From SM1-73 sp964588305 (GTDB lineage Bacteria > Zixibacteria > MSB-5A5 > SM1-73), in NCBI GenBank assembly GCA_964588305.1, contig CAZPOP010000019.1:1-64000 (forward strand): a DNA stretch of 64,000 nucleotides. Reading direction: 5' to 3'. Positions 60,554 to 64,000 of this stretch are shown one piece after another; positions within the stretch are counted from its first letter, which is position 1; each line of letters opens with the position of its first letter. Under the pieces are notes generated by a model. The model ran no database searches. It was not told where the DNA came from and worked only from the letters and a program-made list of their open reading frames with translations. A program made the translations under genes and the position numbers.

Positions 60554-60876
60554 GTCTTTGCAGGAATAATTGGGAGAAGAATCACTGGCGTTGGTTTAGA
60601 AAGTCGAAGATCAAGGGTGAGGGCGCCTTTGACCAACGAGTTAGAGATTGCTTCACCCCGCCTCTGGCGGGGCTCGCAAAGACAGTACAGAGAAAAGTAA
60701 TGTCAGGAGATCAATGATTGCTGTTGGTTCAGGGTACGCTTGCCCTGGGCCGAAAGTCGAAGGTGAAGGGTAAGGGTTCATCCTGAAAGGGAACCTTGAC
60801 CAACGAGCGAGAGATTGCTTCGCCCAAATGGGCTCGCAAAGACAGTACAGAGAAAAGAAATGCCAGGAGATAGATA
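60554..60876. repeat. Intergenic region with two direct repeats of about 110 bp
   Basis: Two imperfect direct copies, about 60599-60715 and 60752-60873. Each has GTCGAAG..., 'TTGACCAACGAG', 'AGAGATTGCTTC', a GC-rich hairpin, 'GGCTCGCAAAGACAGTACAG', 'AGAAAAG' and an AGGAGAT ribosome-binding site. The second supplies the fprA site; the first has AGGAGATCAATG, an abortive start of 19 codons. There is no gene between them. Confidence 0.75.
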
Positions 60877-62064
60877 ATGAAACCTATAGAGATAAAACCT
60901 AAAATATTCTGGGTAGGGGGAATAGACTGGAATCTCCGCAATTTCCACGGCTATCTCACCCAGCGAGGCTCCACCTATAATGCCTATCTGATTGTTGACG
61001 AAAAGATAGTGCTGGTGGATACGGTAAAGCATTATCTCTTTGAGGAGATGCTTTCCCGGATAAGGGAGGTGGTTGACCCTTCCCGCATAGATTATATCGT
61101 AGCCAATCACGTGGAGATGGATCATTCGGGAAGCCTTCCCAAGATACTGAAGATGGCACCCAAGGCGAAAGTGATAACTTCGCCTAATGGCGAAAAAGGA
61201 CTGCGCCAGCATTTCAGGCAGGAATGGAATTTCCAGGTGGTGAAAAGCGGTGATTCTATAAACGTAGGCAAACGCACCTTGCAGTTCTTTCTCACCCCCA
61301 TGGTGCACTGGCCCGATTCGATGGCCACCTATGTGCCGGAGGAGAAGCTCCTTTTGCCCAATGACGCCTTCGGACAACACATAGCTTCGGCGGAGCGCTT
61401 CGACGACCAGGTGGGATGGGATATCCTTTACCAGGAAGCCGCAAAGTACTATGCTAATATCGTGTTGCCCTATGGCGAGCAGGTGAAAAAGGCGCTGGAA
61501 GCACTTTCCGCCTTGGATATCGAAATGGTTGGCCCCAGTCACGGGGTGATCTGGCGTTCCTTTTTGCCGAAGATTCTTGAAGCATATCAGAAGTGGGCGG
61601 ATAACCAATCCGAAAGCAAGGCTTTGATCGTCTACGATACCATGTGGGGCTCGACTGAAAGAATCGCTTATGCCTTACGTGACGGGATGGAGAAGGCAGG
61701 AGTTCCGGTAACCATGAGAAGTCTGAAAACCAACGACATATCCGACGTTATGACAGACTTGCTTTCCTCCAGAGGAGTTTTGATCGGTTCGCCAACATTG
61801 AATAATGGCATGCTCCCCGCAGTAGGGGCTTTTCTCACGTACCTTGAAGGCCTTCGGCCTAAGAAGAGAATGGGTTTTGTTTTCGGTTCCTATGGATGGG
61901 GAGGTCAGGCCGTCAAGAAGATAGGTGCTGTCCTGGAAAATCTTAAATGGGAGATGCCTCTGGGGAGTATAAATCTGCAATATGTTCCGGATGATGGAGA
62001 ATTAGAAAAGACCGCCAAGATCGGCGAGGAATTTGGAAACCTTTTAAAAAAGAAGGAGGTTTAG
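60877..62064 (+). CDS. A-type flavoprotein (FprA), O2/NO reductase
   Basis: A 395-residue flavodiiron protein. The metallo-beta-lactamase-like domain (1 to about 250) has the diiron motif HVEMDH (H78, E80, D82, H83), with further His/Asp in 'HWPDSMATY' and 'PSHGVIW'. The flavodoxin domain (about 260-395) has 'VYDTMWGSTERIAYA' for FMN. Such enzymes reduce O2 to water or NO to N2O, with rubredoxin as donor. The AGGAGAT site 7 bases before the ATG comes from the repeated sequence. Confidence 0.95.
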   Translation: MKPIEIKPKIFWVGGIDWNLRNFHGYLTQRGSTYNAYLIVDEKIVLVDTVKHYLFEEMLSRIREVVDPSRIDYIVANHVEMDHSGSLPKILKMAPKAKVITSPNGEKGLRQHFRQEWNFQVVKSGDSINVGKRTLQFFLTPMVHWPDSMATYVPEEKLLLPNDAFGQHIASAERFDDQVGWDILYQEAAKYYANIVLPYGEQVKKALEALSALDIEMVGPSHGVIWRSFLPKILEAYQKWADNQSESKALIVYDTMWGSTERIAYALRDGMEKAGVPVTMRSLKTNDISDVMTDLLSSRGVLIGSPTLNNGMLPAVGAFLTYLEGLRPKKRMGFVFGSYGWGGQAVKKIGAVLENLKWEMPLGSINLQYVPDDGELEKTAKIGEEFGNLLKKKEV

Positions 62065-62066
62065 CC

Positions 62067-62411
62067 ATGAGGTTCGGAGAAATCCTGAAAACCCAGGAGG
62101 CAGAAGGCAAAGAGAAACACGTGCCTGTTATCGAGATCAAGAAGTGCAAGGAATGCGGCGAGGATACCGTGATGGTCACCGTGGGCAAGGAGGTACCCCA
62201 TCCTAACACCGTGGAGCATCATATCAAATGGATTCAGCTTCATGGAGTGAAAAAAGATGGGCAGGTGATCCATCTGGGCACCTTCGATTTGGGGCCGGTT
62301 TATGTTTCTCCCACAGTTATCGCACACGTGAAGCTCGATGAGTTCAAAACGTTTTTTGCCCTTGAATACTGCAACATTCATGGGTTGTGGGAAAACTCAA
62401 TCGAAGTTTAG
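62067..62411 (+). CDS. Superoxide reductase (desulfoferrodoxin/neelaredoxin type)
   Basis: A 114-residue class II superoxide reductase: no N-terminal desulforedoxin domain. The Glu-Lys region 'EGKEKHVPVI', 'HPNTVEHHIKWIQLH' (three of the iron-binding His) and 'CNIHGLW' (Cys and His ligands) form the Fe(His)4Cys site. It starts 2 bases after fprA, so superoxide and O2 removal are co-transcribed. Confidence 0.95.
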   Translation: MRFGEILKTQEAEGKEKHVPVIEIKKCKECGEDTVMVTVGKEVPHPNTVEHHIKWIQLHGVKKDGQVIHLGTFDLGPVYVSPTVIAHVKLDEFKTFFALEYCNIHGLWENSIEV

Positions 62412-62504
62412 AGAGGAGCGAACAAAGCTGGCTGGAGGATCAAATCCAAAAAAGATCAGAAGCAAGGGCTTGGTCAACACTAAGCCGTAACCAGGGAGGA
62501 GGCC

Positions 62505-64000
62505 ATGTATCATAATCGGGATAAAATTGTCGGATGCCCAAGTGGCATCAGGTGCACCCATCGGGCGTTGAAGAAAAGCATACTTGGACTAGCAGCGCTC
62601 TTCGCTTTTTCCTTTCTGTTCAGCCTTGGCATTGCTCAAGAGCCAAGCTCCAGCGAAGATACCGAAGGCTGCCTGATGTGCCATGCCAGCACACATCCGG
62701 GCATCGTGGCCGATTGGCTGAACAGCCGTCATGCCAAGGTGACTCCGGCAGAGGCCCTCCAGAAGGAAAAGTTGGCACGGCGGGTGTCGGCAGAAAGCGT
62801 TCCAGAATATTTGACCATGACCACGGTTGGCTGTGCCGAATGCCATACCCTGAATCCCGAAAAGCACCAAGATACCTTTGCACACGGGGCTTATCAGGTT
62901 CACACTGTGGTCACCCCCGATGACTGTGCCACCTGCCATCCTATCGAGAAGAGCCAGTATGAGAAAAACATCATGTCCTATGCTCACGTCATTCTGACCG
63001 AGAATCCTGTCTATAGTAGTCTAGTTAATTCGGTCAACGGCATTCAGGATTTTGACGGCACCAATACGTCGCTTACAGATCCGGACGAGATGACGAACTT
63101 CGAATCCTGCCTGTATTGTCACGGAACCGACGTGACGGTGCAGGGCACCGCCACCAGAGAGACCATACTGGGTGAGATGGAGTTTCCCGTCCTCAGGGGC
63201 TGGCCCAATCAGGGGGTGGGACGCATCAATCCGGATGGGAGCATGGGATCCTGCGCCGCGTGCCACGCCCGGCATCAGTTTTCCATCCAGATGGCCAGAA
63301 AGCCATATACCTGTTCGGAATGTCACAAGGGACCGGACGTTCCGGCGTACAAGGTGTATGAGGTCAGCAAACACGGCAACATCTTCTCCTCTGTACATAA
63401 GGATTGGGATTTTGAGGACGTGCCCTGGGTGGTGGGAAAGGACTTCACTGCGCCCACCTGTGCTACCTGTCATGTCAGTCTGGTTGCGACCGGCAATGGA
63501 GACGTTGTGATCGAGCGGAGTCACCAGATGAACGATCGTCTGTGGTGGAGAATCCTGGGTGTGATCTACGCGCACCCTCACCCCAAATCTCCCAATACCT
63601 CTATCATACGGAACAAAGCCGGACTGCCGATGCCCACCGAGTTGACCGGCGAGCCGGCATCGGAGTTTTTGATCGACCAAGACGAGATGGCAAAGAGGCG
63701 CCAGACTATGCGAAAGGTGTGCATGTCCTGCCACAGCAGCCAGTGGGTGGATAACCAATTCGAGCGCTTCGAGAACACCATAAAGACCACAAACGAGATG
63801 ACGCTGACCGCCACCAAGATTGTGTCGACCGCATGGGAGAAAGGAGCGGCTCAGGGACTGCCTCAGGGAGCTAACTTGTTCGACGAAGCCATCGAGAAGA
63901 AATGGGTGGAGCAGTGGCTCTTCTTTGCTAATTCCACCCGCTATGCCTCAGCCATGGCCGGAGCCGATTATGGTGTGTTTGCCAACGGGCGATGGTACAT
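62505..64000 (+). CDS. Second octaheme cytochrome c, HAO-like (3'-truncated by window)
   Basis: An open frame of about 498 codons without a stop before the window end, starting at ATG 62505 behind GGAGGAGG. An N-terminal membrane anchor or signal is at about residues 26-42. Eight CxxCH sites are seen: CLMCH, CAECH, CATCH, CLYCH, CAACH, CSECH, CATCH and CMSCH. It is longer than the first octaheme protein. It is directly downstream of superoxide reductase. The late tyrosine region 'ADYGVFANGRWY' lies near the cut. It may take electrons to or from the quinone pool. Confidence 0.85.
   Translation, partial: MYHNRDKIVGCPSGIRCTHRALKKSILGLAALFAFSFLFSLGIAQEPSSSEDTEGCLMCHASTHPGIVADWLNSRHAKVTPAEALQKEKLARRVSAESVPEYLTMTTVGCAECHTLNPEKHQDTFAHGAYQVHTVVTPDDCATCHPIEKSQYEKNIMSYAHVILTENPVYSSLVNSVNGIQDFDGTNTSLTDPDEMTNFESCLYCHGTDVTVQGTATRETILGEMEFPVLRGWPNQGVGRINPDGSMGSCAACHARHQFSIQMARKPYTCSECHKGPDVPAYKVYEVSKHGNIFSSVHKDWDFEDVPWVVGKDFTAPTCATCHVSLVATGNGDVVIERSHQMNDRLWWRILGVIYAHPHPKSPNTSIIRNKAGLPMPTELTGEPASEFLIDQDEMAKRRQTMRKVCMSCHSSQWVDNQFERFENTIKTTNEMTLTATKIVSTAWEKGAAQGLPQGANLFDEAIEKKWVEQWLFFANSTRYASAMAGADYGVFANGRWY

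Noticed and set aside
60778..61608. 276-codon minus-strand frame
   Set aside because: It is antisense to fprA, whose diiron and flavodoxin motifs prove the plus strand.
63021..63758. 245-codon minus-strand frame
   Set aside because: It is antisense to the second octaheme cytochrome, where eight CxxCH sites fix the plus-strand frame.

Overview
The window looks like a chromosome segment, probably a metagenome contig, from an uncultured, anaerobic or microaerophilic, Gram-negative-type bacterium. The evidence is a TonB-dependent receptor with a carboxypeptidase-regulatory-like N-terminus, a secreted protein with a type IX secretion (T9SS)-style C-terminus and a PorV-like outer-membrane protein, which together point to the FCB group or an allied candidate phylum (Zixibacteria, KSB1 and similar lineages are my best guess, not proven). 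Anaerobic signs are a CoA-independent-looking 2-oxoacid:ferredoxin oxidoreductase, rubredoxin, rubrerythrin-like protein, superoxide reductase, A-type flavoprotein, ferredoxin-dependent disulfide reductase and octaheme cytochromes c. No rRNA, tRNA, CRISPR array, integrase or complete transposon was seen.

Layout. 1-3.4 kb: an accessory zone with a two-gene HEPN-type module (723-1937), a 35-residue lysine-rich peptide gene (2816-2923), and two diverged ~265-bp copies of one promoter-plus-leader sequence (1963-2231 and 3070-3330), among many palindromic intergenic repeats. 3.4-14.4 kb: leftward housekeeping genes holB, ricT, metG, tatD (fused to a radical SAM domain) and rsmA, in an order reminiscent of the Firmicutes holB-yaaT-metS-yabD-ksgA region, followed by a beta-barrel gene, two paralogous lipoproteins and pdxJ. 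14.9-20.5 kb: an ABC-type substrate-binding protein translationally coupled to a sensor kinase, a receiver protein and a receiver-GAF-like-kinase hybrid. 20.8-27.3 kb: TonB receptor, T9SS-type secreted protein and PorV-like protein. 27.35-28.5 kb: a gene-poor gap.

28.5-35.2 kb: a tightly overlapping operon for an activated heptose, with an amine-oxidase-like flavoprotein, two sugar-nucleotide SDRs, a three-domain HddC-like/GmhB-like/P-loop kinase fusion, an HddA-like kinase and a GmhA-like isomerase. 35.6-38.4 kb: hisS and two adjacent genes of unknown function. 38.5-43.3 kb: a znuACB-type metal importer and a Fur-family regulator coupled to a metal-efflux permease with an HMA tail. A 19-bp palindrome before the regulator is a likely operator.

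43.3-64 kb: a long rightward series of redox and sulfur genes. It holds rubredoxin, ferritin-like protein, DUF438-type PAS protein, a sulfite-oxidase-fold molybdoprotein with small partners, WrbA, DUF2156, MscL, a TIGR01777 SDR, TspO, pyrimidine-dimer glycosylase, KorAB, peroxiredoxin, TusA-like, DsrE-like, an IscS homologue lacking the PLP lysine, IscU, cupin, an octaheme cytochrome, a pentapeptide-like repeat protein, glutaredoxin, an FTR-rubredoxin fusion, FprA, desulfoferrodoxin and a second octaheme cytochrome cut by the window end. Read together, this half equips a strict or near-strict anaerobe to reduce O2, superoxide, peroxide and perhaps nitrogen oxides, to handle persulfide and Fe-S chemistry, and to move electrons through periplasmic hemes.

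The most unusual items are the HEPN module with its duplicated promoter-leader, the heptose-pathway fusion, the PLP-lysine-less IscS paired with IscU, and the two-gene island after hisS.
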